NCBI GenBank assembly: GCA_035236585.1
Contig: CP141131.1
Span: 17,955,103-18,019,102 of the forward strand
Reading direction: 5' to 3'
From: Warburgia ugandensis
Taxonomy: Eukaryota; Streptophyta; Magnoliopsida; Canellales; Canellaceae
Length of the DNA stretch: 64,000 nucleotides
Under the pieces are notes generated by a model, which worked only from the letters and a program-made list of their open reading frames with translations, was not told where the DNA came from and searched no databases. The position numbers and the translations under genes are program-made. Positions 11,701-25,273 of the stretch are shown here, one piece after another; the first letter of the stretch is position 1, and every line of letters begins with the position of its first letter.

Positions 11701-14700
11701 GAAGTGAGATCAGAGATAAGAAGTTTGTAGAAAATATGGTGGGAGGCCAAAGTGATGAAACTGCAGCAGTGCTTAATGGAAAGGTTCTCATCTGGGAGAG
11801 CAGATCAGGTACTTGCTTTCTCATGTATTTTTCCCCAATTATTAGAATACTCCTATCACAATGTGGGATAGTAAAACATTACCCAAATCCATGTTAGTTT
11901 TGCATCCTGTTGGCATATATCATATACGTGTGTACTGTCATTTTGTTGCCCATGAAAAGAACTCCAAAAAGACCCCTGCTCTTGGGCCCTAGGTATAGAG
12001 AGAGAGAGAGAGAATTTACAAAAGCCAAAATGGCATGTACACTTAATTTTGAGCAGAACATCAATCATATAATATCTCATGATACATACCTAGTTCTTAT
12101 ACCTATGCACTTCAAATAAAAAATTTCTTTGTCAAAGTTATTTCATAATGGTTATCAGGTGCTTGATTAGTACAAGCCATTGAATCATAGGTTAGTAAAG
12201 CAAAGGACTTCCACAAACATACAATTTATATGAAACAATTACCTTCTCGCTTAGAAATGTCAAAAGCAACTAACACATTCACTGACTCATGCAAGTCAAG
12301 CTCAAGTCGAGCAGTTTGTATGTAGACCTTGTTGACTCATCACGTGACTACCCCAGGTTGACTAAAACAACTCCCCTACTCAACATGCTGTTGAGCCATC
12401 AACTCCAAGTACAACTTTGCAAAAAAGGCTCTAACTCACAGAGATAATTAATTTGTACAACCAACTTTAAGACATTGATCCACTAGCATTATTGGTGTTC
12501 AACACAAGGTCTCTCGATTCATCTCAGATCATCAAGGTCTGATTACAGAGAGCACACACTATATCTTCCCATGGACATGGGACAATATGATAAAATCACT
12601 AAATTACACCATGGACCTAATAGAAGTTCAATCGGTACATGCAGTTTAGTGTCTAAAAATTACACCTTTAATGTTAGACAACTGACTGTGTAACCAAATT
12701 TTCAGGAAAAAATATTTCACCAATCAGTTTGTCCATTTACAATTAGTGCCCTATGGTTGACCCACCAAGGAAAAGCATAAGTAGGACCTTGCTTTTTCTT
12801 TTTTAAGAGATCCATTACTAAAATCTAGAATTTTTCCAACTTCTAATTTCTCCATTTAAATTTTCTTCAACTTCTAATTTCACGAGAAATTTTAAGATAA
12901 CAGTTTTAGTTAGTATGGAATTAAATTCATGTAGTTCCAAATTCTAACTTATGATAAAAAGTAATCTCATGGTTAAACAAATTATATAGGTTTGTTGTTT
13001 AAGCTAATTCAGGACTAAATTTATTCCTGCTTGTGATGCTCTGCAAACTAGAAGTTTGAACAGTTGATGGATGACCTGAGTTTGGGTTGGTGGTATGAAC
13101 CACCAACAACTGCAAAATAAATTACACCACCTCAAGATGGAGGTCGGGTGTTCATCATAAAATTTGCCATCTTGATATTTCAAGACATGATCAAGGTATA
13201 AGGCATCTTGGTAATGTCCTAAAGGTCAAGATAAATAATGCAAAGACCATTCTTGAGTTTGTGACAAATTTGAAAAGTCTTCAACACCTGTTGCTTTTTC
13301 CCTTTAACAGCCCCTATAGCTTCAGTAAATCAACAATGTAAACCCACTATGAACTCTCTTTCCTTCTTTTAAAAGTACAAATCCGAGATCAGCCATGTAA
13401 AGTAATTTTCCTAATCTGAATGAACTCAATCCTACATGAAGGCATATCATAGCTGCAATCATATCTAAATGAAAACTTTTATAAGTAGTGAAAATAATTC
13501 CAAATTTCAAAAATAATGAGAATTATGAAATTGCAAACAAGGGAGCCATAACCACTATGAGTCTCGCACTAAAGTGATCTAGCCAGTGTGACCTTCCATG
13601 GCTAGTGCTCTTAAATTTCTGCCAAATGCAAGTCACCATGGATGTTGTAACTTGGGAGCAAGTGCTGGTGTACTTAAGCTCCTACTGGAATTACATCCAT
13701 TTTTGTTTTGGAGAAAATGACACTAATCTTTTTATTAGCAAAAAAAAAATACCATGCCTCAACTCTTAAGTGCTTAATCAGCATCATGGAGAAAGCAAAA
13801 TTTTAGATTATTGATTAGATCTCAATTACAAAAACATGCTCAGAAAGCAGTTACTTTGAAGAAGCTTTAACTACTTGCCACAGCTGCAAGTTAGTCCACC
13901 ATCAGTAACATCTGCATGCAGAGGGACTCTCTGGGGCTGTCTGCAGCACAAACTATGGATTAAGTTAGCCATGAACACTTATATTTTCCCCTGCTATTTG
14001 CAGCCTTATTAGTAGATAAAATTATTCAAACATACATAAAATAGCCCCAAAAGATTGAGCTGTTTGTTTTTAAATAATTTTATCTATGTTTTTTGGCTGC
14101 AAATAACTGAGGGAAAACACACTTACAAATAACTTTATCCACAAATTTTTATACTCGTGCCAAATAGCAGCTTTATGTTTTACAAACATAATCAGAACAA
14201 AGTTAGAATCTCCCATAGACCACAACAAGTTCCACAAACCTACCAGCAGGTAAACATATGCTTCTTGCTCACAAAGAAAAGAATATCATGACAAAAGCAT
14301 TATCATTCATGTAATTTTATCATTCCTATCTAAATAGAAAAGACCCTTGCAACAGAGAGAACAATATGTAGCCACTAAAGTAGAGAGTAAAAACCCCCTT
14401 TTCAGTGCAAAGTAGATGAGTGGAATTCATGCTCCAGAAAGCAAATAGAGCAGTGTGCATCTAAGTTTATTATTTTATGCTTTCAATTGTAAAATTTGCC
14501 AGCAAAGAGCATAAGTTTCTAAGATTGTATGACTGAATAGTTAATCAATCGTTCTAAGTCCTTGAAACCAAGAATGACCACAGAGATAAGGACTTCAAGC
14601 AATCCATGCCAGCCAACTGCAATTACATCCACCCTTTGTGGCAGTTAAACTACAAGCATTAAAAGGCCTACTTGTTACGAAGGAGAAGCGACTTCTTCAG

Positions 14701-15705
14701 AACATCTGCCGTGTCATGGCTGCTAGGACCACTGCCAATTGACGCAAGCTTCATTACTTCTTCTTCCTCCAAGTTTGTATCCGAAACCCTACACACAAAC
14801 ATTAGTCATAATCAGCAACAAAACCAAATGAATAACCATGGCTACTTATCACTTCTTTAACAGTGCAAATGCCCTTACAATTTGAGTGTAGCTAGCTCTT
14901 TAGCCAGAGCCAAACTCCTCTCTTGCAGCTTAGTACATTCGGCCGACGATCTATTAAGTTCCTACAGTGCATAACTAAGCAAGACTGAGCAACAAATAAC
15001 TCCAAACACACAATCCCAGCAACAATAAAAACAATTTGTACAATAAATCCACAGACACCTGTAATTTCAGTCGAAGCAACTGCCGAATACGTGCAGTCTC
15101 TATCAAAGCTTCCTCCTTCTGTGCCTCTTCTTTTTTTAACAGTTCCTTGCTCTGCGAAAGCTGTAACAACAACCACAGTACAAAAGTACATCAAAAGACA
15201 ATAAAAAAACAATTATTTGCAAAAAAAATATTGAGGTTGCCATAATTATACCAGCTTGGTCGAAATAACCATAAAAATTAAATAAATACCTCCACATTGA
15301 GTTCCTTTAGAAGCTGCTGCTGATACTCATATGCTGAACTCAATCCCGAAAGCTTCCCTTCCAATCTCTTTACATCATCATTTAATGCCTATTAAGAAAG
15401 GCAAATCGAGAATGCAAACTAGGCGCAAAGGGCAAGACCTTAAATGATAAAGAAAAAAAATGTGTGAGAGATATAAATGCGTACATTGACGTCTGCGGAA
15501 TCAGATGGCCTGATAGAAGGATTGGACTGAGTGGATTCACCGATGGACTGGAAATAGAGGCGACTAATGTTCTTCCCTGAACATGCCTGCTTGCATACAG
15601 GGCAGCTGCTTTTCTTCCCAGCAGGACAGTACTCCAGCCACTGTTGAAGACTGTTCGAAGAAAGAAAGAGAGGTTAGAAAGAGAAACAGAGAGCTACAAA
15701 CATAT

Positions 15706-15742
<37 letters not shown>

Positions 15743-15897
15743 AAGTACCAAAGCTCGTGGAAGACATGGCCACAAATGGAGATGGACTGGAGATCTTCGA
15801 CAATGGGTTTGAGATCTTCGTAGCAGATTGAGCATATGGTTTTGGAGAAGAATGGATTGGCAGAGCTATTCTTCCTGCGATCTTCTTCCAGGCTCAT
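8800..15897 (-). CDS. RING-H2 E3 ubiquitin ligase, TRAIP/NOPO-like
   Basis: Ten exons on the minus strand: 15897-15749, 15650-15485, 15388-15290, 15160-15059, 14961-14879, 14788-14672, 10774-10672, 10499-9824, 9253-9072, 8916-8800; 597 residues, all junctions GT-AG and in frame. The RING-H2 finger has C22, C25, C42, H44, H47, C50, C66 and C69, and the following NISRLYF phrase is TRAIP-like. Residues about 106-275 are rich in E, K, L and Q and look like coiled coil, including YKELMAQCNLLGRGEARS. A long polar linker precedes a conserved-looking block (GNQYFPGGLLGPEG). The C-terminus is basic, ending in CLQLEHFFIKKECQ. Animal TRAIP ubiquitinates replisome components at stalled forks; a similar nuclear role is inferred. 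Intron 6 is 3.9 kb. The gene is divergent from MDHAR. Confidence 0.88.
10888..11074 (-). repeat. Au-type SINE in intron 6 of the RING ligase gene
   Basis: Reverse-oriented relative to the plus strand, so sense to the host gene. It contains the full body, B box and the A-box end (ctgttgctccaaggcttccc on plus). acaactt at 10881-10887 and 11075-11081 is a short probable target-site duplication. Confidence 0.85.
11085..14671. other. Remainder of intron 6 of the RING ligase gene
   Basis: AT-rich intron sequence with short CA/GCA runs near 11640-11675 and a GA run at 11998-12013. Open frames of 60-80 codons occur on both strands, but none resembles a protein. No transposon was recognised. Confidence 0.45.
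15711..15739. repeat. (GA)n microsatellite inside intron 1 of the RING ligase gene
   Basis: About 14 GA units (CT on the gene strand). They begin about ten bases after the exon 1 splice donor (15748/15747) and make up nearly a third of this 98-base intron. Confidence 0.95.
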
Positions 15898-15986
15898 TCT
15901 CTCGGCTTGTTAGTGGCGAGTGAAAACGGTCACCTTCGTACCCCTATTCGGCTCTTTTCTACGGGGACACAAACTGGTGGAAGGCG

Positions 15987-15995
15987 TGGCGGGAA
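15987..15995 (-). promoter_or_regulatory. E2F-like site upstream of the RING ligase gene
   Basis: ATTCCCGC on the minus strand fits the WTTSSCSS E2F consensus about 90 bases upstream of the ATG. A second TTCCCGC occurs at 16023-16029. E2F control would suit a replication-linked gene. Binding is inferred. Confidence 0.45.
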
Positions 15996-16439
15996 TTTAA
16001 AACGACGAAATATTAGCGGCGAGCGGGAAGGGCCAAGGAAACCCCTGGGGCCCAGCTAATGGTTGATCCGCGACCGTTCGTCCGTGTCAAATTCAAAATT
16101 CTTTTGCATTGCGATCAACCCTGCTTTTATAAGGGATAAAAGGGGCAGTTTAAACTGTCAGTAATTGAGTACGACTAGCAAGCGTGGCGTTTGCTTGCTA
16201 ACTCGTGCGGAGTTAGTCATTCTTGATTTTACTCGATTTTATTTTAATCATTTTTAAATTGGCATAATATATTATTATTTCTCTAACTTGGAGGTAGGTT
16301 ATTTTCTTGAAAATCTTGCTGGCTTATTATTAAGCCATAGCTCATTCTTAATGCAATAAAAATCAAGTTAGTTTAATTTGCTTAGATAAAAGAGAGAGAG
16401 AGAGACTTGTTTTTCGCTCAAATTTGCAAGAGTTTGAGA

Positions 16440-17000
16440 AAATAATGGTTGGATATTAGAAATTGATATTTACACTCATTCTTTGATAATGATATTTGAT
16501 TATACTCATTTTCAAGTAAGAAACTATTTATATCTAGAAGCGCTAGAAGTAATAATGTTTTTAAATAAGAAGCATGTTACATTGTTGGGCATAGAAGCTA
16601 TTGCACCCATTTTCAAATAAAAAGTTATTTATATTGTAGGATCGATAAGCTATTGACATATATTTTCAAATAACAAACCACTTCATAGTGGGCTTCAATT
16701 TTCATTCTTTCCGTTTTGAAATTAAAGTTATTTACATGGTAAGGCCAAGAAACTATTCGCATATATTTTTAAATAATAAGTTATCAATCTGGATCATAAA
16801 AGCTATCTGCACTCATTTCAAATAAAAAAGCTATTTATATGAGAAGTCTAAAGTCTCGCATTTATTTTTCAAATATAGAAGTTCTTTATGTTGTAGGCCT
16901 TAAAAGCTATTTAATTGATGTCTAAAAGTTATCAACACATATTTTCAATAAAAAGCAAATTTATATTGTGGGTCTTGTAAGTTACCTGCAAATAAAATTT
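16440..17000. repeat. Degenerate AT-rich tandem repeat
   Basis: The phrase 'aaaagctattt', followed by gcac/acat..ttttcaaataa and 'aagttatttatatt gtagg', recurs about every 60-75 bases, roughly seven or eight times, with heavy drift. It looks like an old minisatellite. It lies in the divergent intergenic region between the RING ligase and MDHAR genes. Confidence 0.6.
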
Positions 17001-17715
17001 ACTATGTGCACAAAACCCCGTAGAATGATTCCATATTTAGCAAGGAGGCGCACCAAAACATAGCGTGCAAGGAAAATTGATAAATATGCTTCGTGGTATA
17101 CATGGAGGATGTACAAACAAGTTCCATATCCTATAATGCAAGTCCAGAAAACATGTTATTGTTATAATTTTTACCCTAGGCCCAGACTGGTTTCAAAAGA
17201 ATGAAGCTTGAATTCAGGTTAATTTAAAATTAAATATTATATAAAATTTATATCAAACTCACTCCAGCTCTTCCTAATATCTTACAAAATATAGCTAATT
17301 TAAGTTGGACAAACTGGAATAAATTGGTAAAATCAAGATTTTAGACTTAATATCTAGCTACCTTAAGTATGACAGAACAACCATATGTAGTGGCGTGCCC
17401 CACTCGTACATGGTAGGCCCCTCCAAAGGTTGAGCAGAGCTATTAATATGGATTATATATATCACAAAAAATTATGCCTCCTACCCATGCTTGGATTAGA
17501 GTCATCCAAAGTGGTAGAATTCAGATCTACCCTCAACGAGGTTCCTTGATCAAGGCTCCAAAATCATCCAGTCAAGGTATAATCAGTGGCCAGGATACAG
17601 ATTCCCCTGGGCCCCAGAAAAAGGGGCTCATAGGATGGAAGTATGTCCATTCTAACAGGCACCGTCGCTAGTAACTGCAGCAACGGGGAAGTCAATTTCC
17701 CAGTCCAACCGCAGG
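17001..17715. other. Intergenic stretch, nothing recognised
   Basis: A 65-codon open frame at 17474-17671 has no family resemblance. No repeat boundary was seen. Confidence 0.4.
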
Positions 17716-17840
17716 CCTCAAAGGCGTAGCCCAGTGCATAAAGCTTTCACCTGTGTAGGATCAGAGAAAGGGACAGACACAATAGCGCATAATCTTATAT
17801 TATATATTTGCAAAATACTATTTTTACACCTTAAATCCTT
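17716..17840 (-). repeat. Eroded Au-type SINE fragment
   Basis: 'gcgtagcccagtgcataaag', 'gtgtaggatcagagaaaggg' and 'acagacacaatagc' follow the reverse-strand body of the family in order. The B-box end is lost. It lies about 420 bases upstream of the MDHAR start codon. Confidence 0.6.
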
Positions 17841-18162
17841 AATATTAAAGTGACGTGGCGTTGCGCCCAGACTCCTTCTAAGCTATTATATTATTCTCGC
17901 AACTTTCGTCCTAAGAACGCCAACGGCGCACATAGTTACGATCCCCTCCCTCTGACCCCCGCGTCGTCGCCTTCTTCCAAGTTGAAACCCGCCCTTGCCT
18001 TCGTCGAACCACCTCAGTGGCCTTTCGATCGCTGCGACGGCCAAACAAAAGGAGTGCCCTGGACTCTCCGATTAAAATATTCTAAATTAAGGAAAAAATA
18101 ATTGGCCGCCATTTCAATGCTTTCAGGTCCGACGTTTCCGACATAGGACAGCCACTCTACAC

Positions 18163-18190
18163 TGCTTCCTCCTCTTCTTCTTCTTCCTCC
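18163..18190 (+). promoter_or_regulatory. CT-rich leader tract of MDHAR
   Basis: A run of CTT/CCT triplets about 75-100 bases before the ATG, as is common in plant 5' leaders and core promoters. No clear TATA box was found. Confidence 0.35.
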
Positions 18191-18262
18191 TAAATTCCGT
18201 CTTTCTGATCAAGATCCCAATATTTCTCTGCTTCAGTTTTTACCAAGGCAATTCTCAGAGCC

Positions 18263-21200
18263 ATGGCCAGTTCTTCGAGCCTGAAGCACGGAATTTCCCT
18301 ATGGTGTCCTCAATCATCTTCTCTCAAACACAAACCCAGCTCTTCATATACTGCTTCTCGAAGGGCCTCTTTCGTTGCTTCTTCCGCTGCTGTCGCCAAC
18401 GAGAATCGAGAGTGAGTATAACCTTTTCCAATTGTTTTTTCTTCGATGTTAGACGTTTTCTTACAATAAGGATTTGTGTGGATTTTTGTGGTCTCGCTTG
18501 GGTTTGTGATCCCAGGTATGTTATTGTTGGTGGTGGCAATGCAGCCGGGTATGCCGCTCGAACCTTTGTCGAACATGGAATGGCCGATGGTAGGCTCTGT
18601 ATCGTATCAAAAGAGGTAGACAGTAGTTTTCCTGATCATATGCTGTTCTGGGGAATGGCTTCTTTTCACGTCAATTATATGGTTTTGGTATAAGTTAACA
18701 ATTATAGTCGTTGGCGGAGTGTTGGGAGTTTAATTATATGGGACGCCGCCTACTACACTCTAGTCTTTGTTGGGAATTCAGTCCTTGGTCCGAATGAGGT
18801 AAAATGTGTGCTGCATTTGCTTAATGAAGAGATAGTGCCGCAAGAAAGAAACAAATGCTGTAAATTAAAGTAAATCCTAACGAATACCTTTGATCATCGG
18901 CTGTCCTCTTAGTATTTCACTCTAGAGATTTATTCAAGATATGGTTCTTGAGAACTGACAAGAAACAATGTCGCCAGGAATCAGTCAAGTTGTGGGTTTT
19001 GTTAAATTGGATTCAGTTGTACGCGCTGCAGCAAAAATGCTGGTCAAGTTTGGAGTAGAGCTAGAAACTTCATCCTGAGAATTACCATATGTAACTACAG
19101 AAATAACTACCTTGCCTCCTTCTCTTTAGCAGATGTGTTTCATTGTCAACAATTATATAATACGTACAACAGTAAGGTTGATTTTATATTGGACACCTCA
19201 CTCTTATGGCGACAAAAGATAATCTTTTAAAAGTGTAAAAGTTTTGAAACTCTAAACTCAAATGATCAATAATGATAGTTGTTCTAGTCTGCTAGAATCA
19301 GTAGTTGATCTTGTACTACATTTATTTTATTTTCTGCTTTAGAAGTTAATTCTAATGGTGAAGTCACAGAATGGTTAGAGAGGACATGCTTCAAAGTTAA
19401 CCACTACTATTTAGCGTATAAAAGAGATGGCTCAGAAAGTTCAGAACTTGTAGAAATAAGATCTTGACCATTAAGGTGTTTAGACTTCTGGGGCAATGGC
19501 CTATCTAACATGTGTTCGGCACAGAAGTGGTTTTCATCACCAATGCTTGCTGGAGAATTACTAATTGCAGAATGGCTAGTGATTTTACTTGAGCAGCCAC
19601 ATATTGCTTCTGATCTGATGAATAGAGATTTTTCCCTTGGGGGAAAAAATGCAAGTGGAGGCCACTTTTTTTATGACCCAGGCCATCAACTAGAATGCAG
19701 CATTGATGAACCATGTTGGGTAAACCATGTCTCTACACTTTCTTCCAAAGAAACATATTTACCTCAATCACTAGCTTCCAACCAACCGCCATTATTGAGT
19801 TGTAAATTAAGTTCTTTTTTATCATTTGATTTTGAGAAGGTCTATGCAGGCTTGTTATATTTTCTTCTGTATTGGGACTAGTCCAATCTTTTTGTTGTCC
19901 ATTGTTTTCTTGCCAATGAGCCCAGATTCACTTCTGCTCAGTGTTTAACAAAGATGCTACATGTTTTAACTTGATGTTGGTTTGTCCTATACAGGCTGTT
20001 GCACCATATGAGCGTCCAGCTTTGACGAAAGGGTATTTGTTCCCTCCAAATAAAAAACCAGCACGACTACCTGTAAGAATTACTAGTTAATTTGGCTTGA
20101 ACATCTCTGTGCCACCTGTTTTCTAATATAACGGGCAAGTTTTTTCTTTAGTATAAATGTAAATAAGGCATGGAAAATTCTTTCTCACTAAACTAAATTG
20201 TTTTAGGATATAGTCTTGCCTTGCATATAGGGTCACTTATTATAGTTGAGGACATAACTTCATTGTTTGTTTCTGGCTTGTTTAAGATGAAAGTTTGTCT
20301 ACACAATGCACACATAACTCACATTAGAAAGATATGCAATGTCAAAGTTTTCCTCTATCTACTGTATGAAATTTCTGAATCATATCTTATAAGTTTGGAG
20401 AAGAATAAAAATTGTTTTTTATTGCACAGAATTAGCACCATGTTTTTTTGTAGAAAGTCAAGGTTTTCTAGTCACTTTAACTATCTGTTTTGATGCAATT
20501 GCTTCAAGTGTCAATAACAACTTAACTTTCTCACTAACCATGACATCTTTGTGATATTAGGGCTTTCATACTTGTGTTGGATCTGGCGGGGAAAGACAAA
20601 CCCCTGATTGGTATAAAGATCATGGAATAGAGGTATGCTTTTTCTGTGAAGCAGTGTCTCCTTTAATGGTTATTGGTTATTTTTTGTCATGAATGATATT
20701 TATTTGAACATCGGATTTTCACTCAATCATTAAAATTTTTATAGGAAAGCAATCAGCAAATAATACAACAGAAACATTTCATGTTCCATCATTCAAAATA
20801 ATGAAATAAATATATGAAAACATGGATCATGATTACTAGGATGGACTTGGTCTTCTTCCTGTGTCCTCAGGCAGGTTCTCTTCCCCATCAATGGAAGTTG
20901 GCTGCAAGTTCCATCTGAAATCTAACATTTAAGTACTTGAGTTTCCAGTGGAGTGCTTTCCTTCACAGCTCAAGCATATTATACTGGATCTATTCACCTG
21001 TAGTTGCCACAATGGCGGAGCACAGATAAGTTAGGGCCGCAAGAGAACCAAAAAGATTCCATGCTGCATCATGATGAATGCCTTTGCTTAATAGCACCTT
21101 TAATACTCATAATACTTGAAATTCCATTAACATTGAGGAAAATCCTTATAATCTCAAAGATATAGTCTTGCTAGAGCTTGTACTTACATGAGAAGAACAA

Positions 21201-24200
21201 TGGCGAGGCTGGAAAGTGAACCAAAAAGGTACAGTGCTGCATCGTGATGGATTAATGCTAACCTTATAAGTGGTGCACCTACTTCATAAATATCTGAAAT
21301 TCCATAAAATGGCTAACTTGAGGTTTGGCGAATCTTGCTCAACTTTTGTAAATGAATTGAAAGAGTTCTGAAAGGTACTGAACTAAATTATATCCCTTAG
21401 TTTGGCTGAATGTGAAGCTTCTCCACGTCGAAATTTCTGTCTGATTGTTTTAGATATTATAGACAGTGACTGGTTAGAAGGGAGCCTTGGCGCAATGTTA
21501 GAGTTGTTGTTGTGTGACTTAGAGGTCACATGTTGGAGGCATGGAAACAGCCTCTTGCAAAAAATGCAAGGTAAGGCTACGTACTATAGACACTTTGTGG
21601 TCCGCCTCCACATACACAGGAGCTTTATGCACTAGGCTGCCTTTTATAGACAGTGACTGGTTATGTTGCAGAAGACTTCTAGTTGAATTTTAGATTTAGA
21701 AGGCTTTTTTTAGCTATTGGAGAAATCAAGAGCTAATTTAGAATATGAGTCAGTTCCATTGAGTTGGTTGTGTTGGTATCAAAATTCAGTTTGCTAAGCT
21801 TAAATAGTAAGAAATAGCTTAGTAGCCACATTAGCAGCACTTGGGATGATTTTAGGTGCTGTGTATTCTTTTGGCTATATAATTGTGCGGTTTCTGGAAA
21901 TTTAAGACCCAATCTCCTCCCTAAATTCTCCTAGTTCAATTTGTGCATCTAAACTGGAAAGATAGTAGCTTAATGTTGATGTAAGGGTACTTAGATTGAT
22001 TGTTGAGATCAATTTGAATATTTGAGTTTTGTGGGAGTAAATTGTTGTAGGTAATCAATACACTGGGTTCAGTCTTGCTATTACTTTATGCTTTTTGACA
22101 AATTTAGTCATGTATTGAATTTTTGTTTATTCTGATCATCTCTCCAATTATTTTTCATATCACATATTTACTCATTGCTTGCTGGATTTAATTTTCTAGA
22201 AGGGCTTGATCCTTCTAGTTTTGATTGCATTAGAGCAAAACCAAGTTCATAACATTCACATGATGGTCCAATCCCGACGGACCAAGTTTGGGATCATAAG
22301 ATTTGTTTGAGCGAGTAATTGTAACATGTGTATAACTGCTCCAGTTTGTTTGTTTTGCATAACGTTTTTGCCTTCACTAGATGAAGGCCATGAATGAATC
22401 ACCCACAAAGTCAGAATGGATGTTTCAAATGGCTGGTGCTATTGACCTGGACAATAATGGCATGGAAAGTGAAAATTATTTCGAAGTACTTTCTGGAGTG
22501 TACAGCATACACACACACACATATAGAATCTTGACTGAGTGTTTGGCATTCGCATGCACCATTAGAACACTAATTCAGAGGTCAAATAGGAATAATCAAA
22601 TGCATGTCATTCAGTGCATGAAATATGGAAGTTAAAATTTGGGTTGGACAAGCCAGATTTCTACAAGAAATGACTGGATAATTCATGATACAGGCAACCA
22701 TCTTTCTCATTGTTTCTTCTCCTAGAAATAGTGAGTTCACTACTGGTTTTGGTTTGTGATTGTTATATAATCAGTTATTTTTGCATTAAATTAGTATCAG
22801 ACCTTAGTGCTGTGTTGACTAGGACAGGCAGATCCTTTAGACTTCTACTTAGTGGTAGTCAATTTGATGGGCTCTTACTCAAGTTAGTAGAACAAGTTGA
22901 AATTTTTCCATCCTACTTGCTGCTTTTGAGGAACATTAGAAGTGTGTCAAATAGAAGGGGAGCCCTGGCACAACAGTTGAGTTGTCACAGTGTGACCTGG
23001 AGGTCTCGGATTTGAGGTGTGGAAAAAGTTTAATGTAAAATGCAAGGTAAAGCTGCATACTATAGACCCTTTATAGTCCGCCGCTTTCCCCAACCCCGCA
23101 TATGTGGGAGCTTCGTGCACTAGGATGCCCCGCTTTTAGAAGTGTGTCAAATCCAACAAATGTGGAGGAAATGCTACTCAAGTAACTAATCGTATAGTGG
23201 ATATGCGTGTAGAAGAAGTGCATCAGGATGCTTTCCATGTGCTTGATAGCTCATCTACCTCAGATGAGTCTTTTGTGGGGATACAAATCATGATATCCTT
23301 ATTGTGTTTGATGTTATTCCTATAGCATACATAATGAAGATTCATAATCAAGATGATGACAAAGTACCAATCTATGATCCAGATGCGGAAGTCTCATTTT
23401 ATCAATATATTTGATTCACTAAGTGAACAAGTGATAAGAATGCTCATATTAATGATGAGCATGAAGAGGAGAACAGTCTCTTAACAAAAGAATGGCATAT
23501 GACATCTATGGAGGAGACTTTTAAGGAGACTTCCCATGTGTAAGGGGGATTTCCTGTAATAATTGACTTCATTCATGTATAAATACCCTGTTCTTGTCTA
23601 ATAACTGTTTTCTATGAGAAAACATCCTTCTCTTTTCTTAAATAAAATGACAAGAATACATTGTTGAAAATGGCAAAATTATGATGATATTTTGGAAAGT
23701 GTTTATAGATTTTGTTTCCCTCAATGCTCTATATAAATTTTATTGTTTATATCATGAGGTTGTGAATATAATTCCTGCCCATGCTTGTGTTTGCAGTAGA
23801 GTTGCTTTATTGATTTTTTTTTTTTCCTTGCTGCTCTGTATAAATTTTATTGTTAATATCATGAGGCTTATGAATGCAATTCTTGCCTATGCTTCTGTTT
23901 GTAGTAGAGTTGCCAATTGCAAATATAAAAGGTTGCTAGAGTTTGGTCTTTTGTATGGGGATGTTGTTGGTCTAAATTTAAAATGATATGGCCTATATTC
24001 AGTATTCAAATCCTGAAGCCAAATGAATAGGTTTAATAAGATTGATGAAGTAGGTCACTTGTTCTCTTTTGGTTGCCAAACCCCATTTCTAAATGCTTTA
24101 CTAGTAAGTGTCATCATGATCTAACATCGTTGGATTGAGTGACAAGATTGCTGAATTTGTCCTTTACGTTCGAAAGATTTTTGCCTGTAGCCAAAGCGTG

Positions 24201-25242
24201 GCTGTTGCATATGCAAGCCGCCATACACAGTCAGGAGCATGGTCAGTGTTCAGTTCACTCATAATGCACATTGGTAAGGACTAGATCTGATACATCTCGG
24301 TGTTCCCTGCATTAGGACTATTTATGGGTCAGACAAACATCTTTTAGAAAGGGTGTGGGGTTTGTTCCAGAAATTTGTCTTAGTAAGAAGATTGTTGTTG
24401 CCATGGATGTCATAAGTGTATGTAGTTGCTGCATCTGCTAGGAAGCTAATGGCTTTTTCCATCATTGTTGTTGTTATTGTAATGAGCTTCTGGAATGTGC
24501 ATAATTTTGTTCTGACCTTTCACTTGTTTCTTGGATCATTGTGGAAGGTGCTGACTGTAATACTCATTTCTCATTTTGCCAAGGTGTTATATGAAGATCC
24601 AGTCACAAACATTGATATCCAAAAACAGACACTAACTACATCTGCTGGCCTCTTTCTTAAATATGGATCTCTTATAATTGCTACTGGATGTTCAGCTGTA
24701 AGGTACCCCCAGCATACCAAAACTCAATGTCACTCAATCGGTTGTAGGAGATGTAAGAAGAATTTGATTAGTGATTGTAAGACATGCTATATCAGTCCTT
24801 ATAGAACTACATAGCTTCACCCATTGGCTTTTCTTGTCCATTTTCATTGTGGTAGTTTTTAATTATCATTTGTGTCATTTATGAGCTTATGCACAATGGA
24901 TGGGACATACTATAAACTGTGCTTTTCAAATCTTTCTGGCTTTATCTTTGTTGATCGATAACAAACAAATTTACTAGTTTAAGGTACACAATCTTAAGGT
25001 ACACAATCTCTTGCCGAACAAATACAAATACTTGGACTTGCAGTTAATGGTTGGCTTTTTTCCCTTCTATTTCTCTAGTAAATACATGTGCAATATGCAC
25101 TTTAGAGACCCTAGCAAAAGAAGATTGGATAAATGCCACTTAGACTTCAAATCAATGAGCCATAAGAAAATGAGGGGCCATAAGAACATACAATTTCTGG
25201 AGAATTTACAAGGAACTAGTCTCGCAAGTGCAAATGTTCAAT

Positions 25243-25273
<31 letters not shown>

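Noticed and set aside
18301..18693. 130-codon frame overlapping MDHAR exons 1 and 2
   Set aside because: Reads through intron 1 in a frame different from exon 1; the spliced MDHAR frame accounts for the sequence.
21477..23136. tRNA-like A and B boxes as tRNA genes
   Set aside because: They belong to SINE heads with target-site duplications; no full cloverleaf or anticodon arm fits.
25242..25273. His-rich frame (run of CAT codons) as a metal-binding protein
   Set aside because: It is the ATC/GAT tail of an antisense LINE, not a gene.
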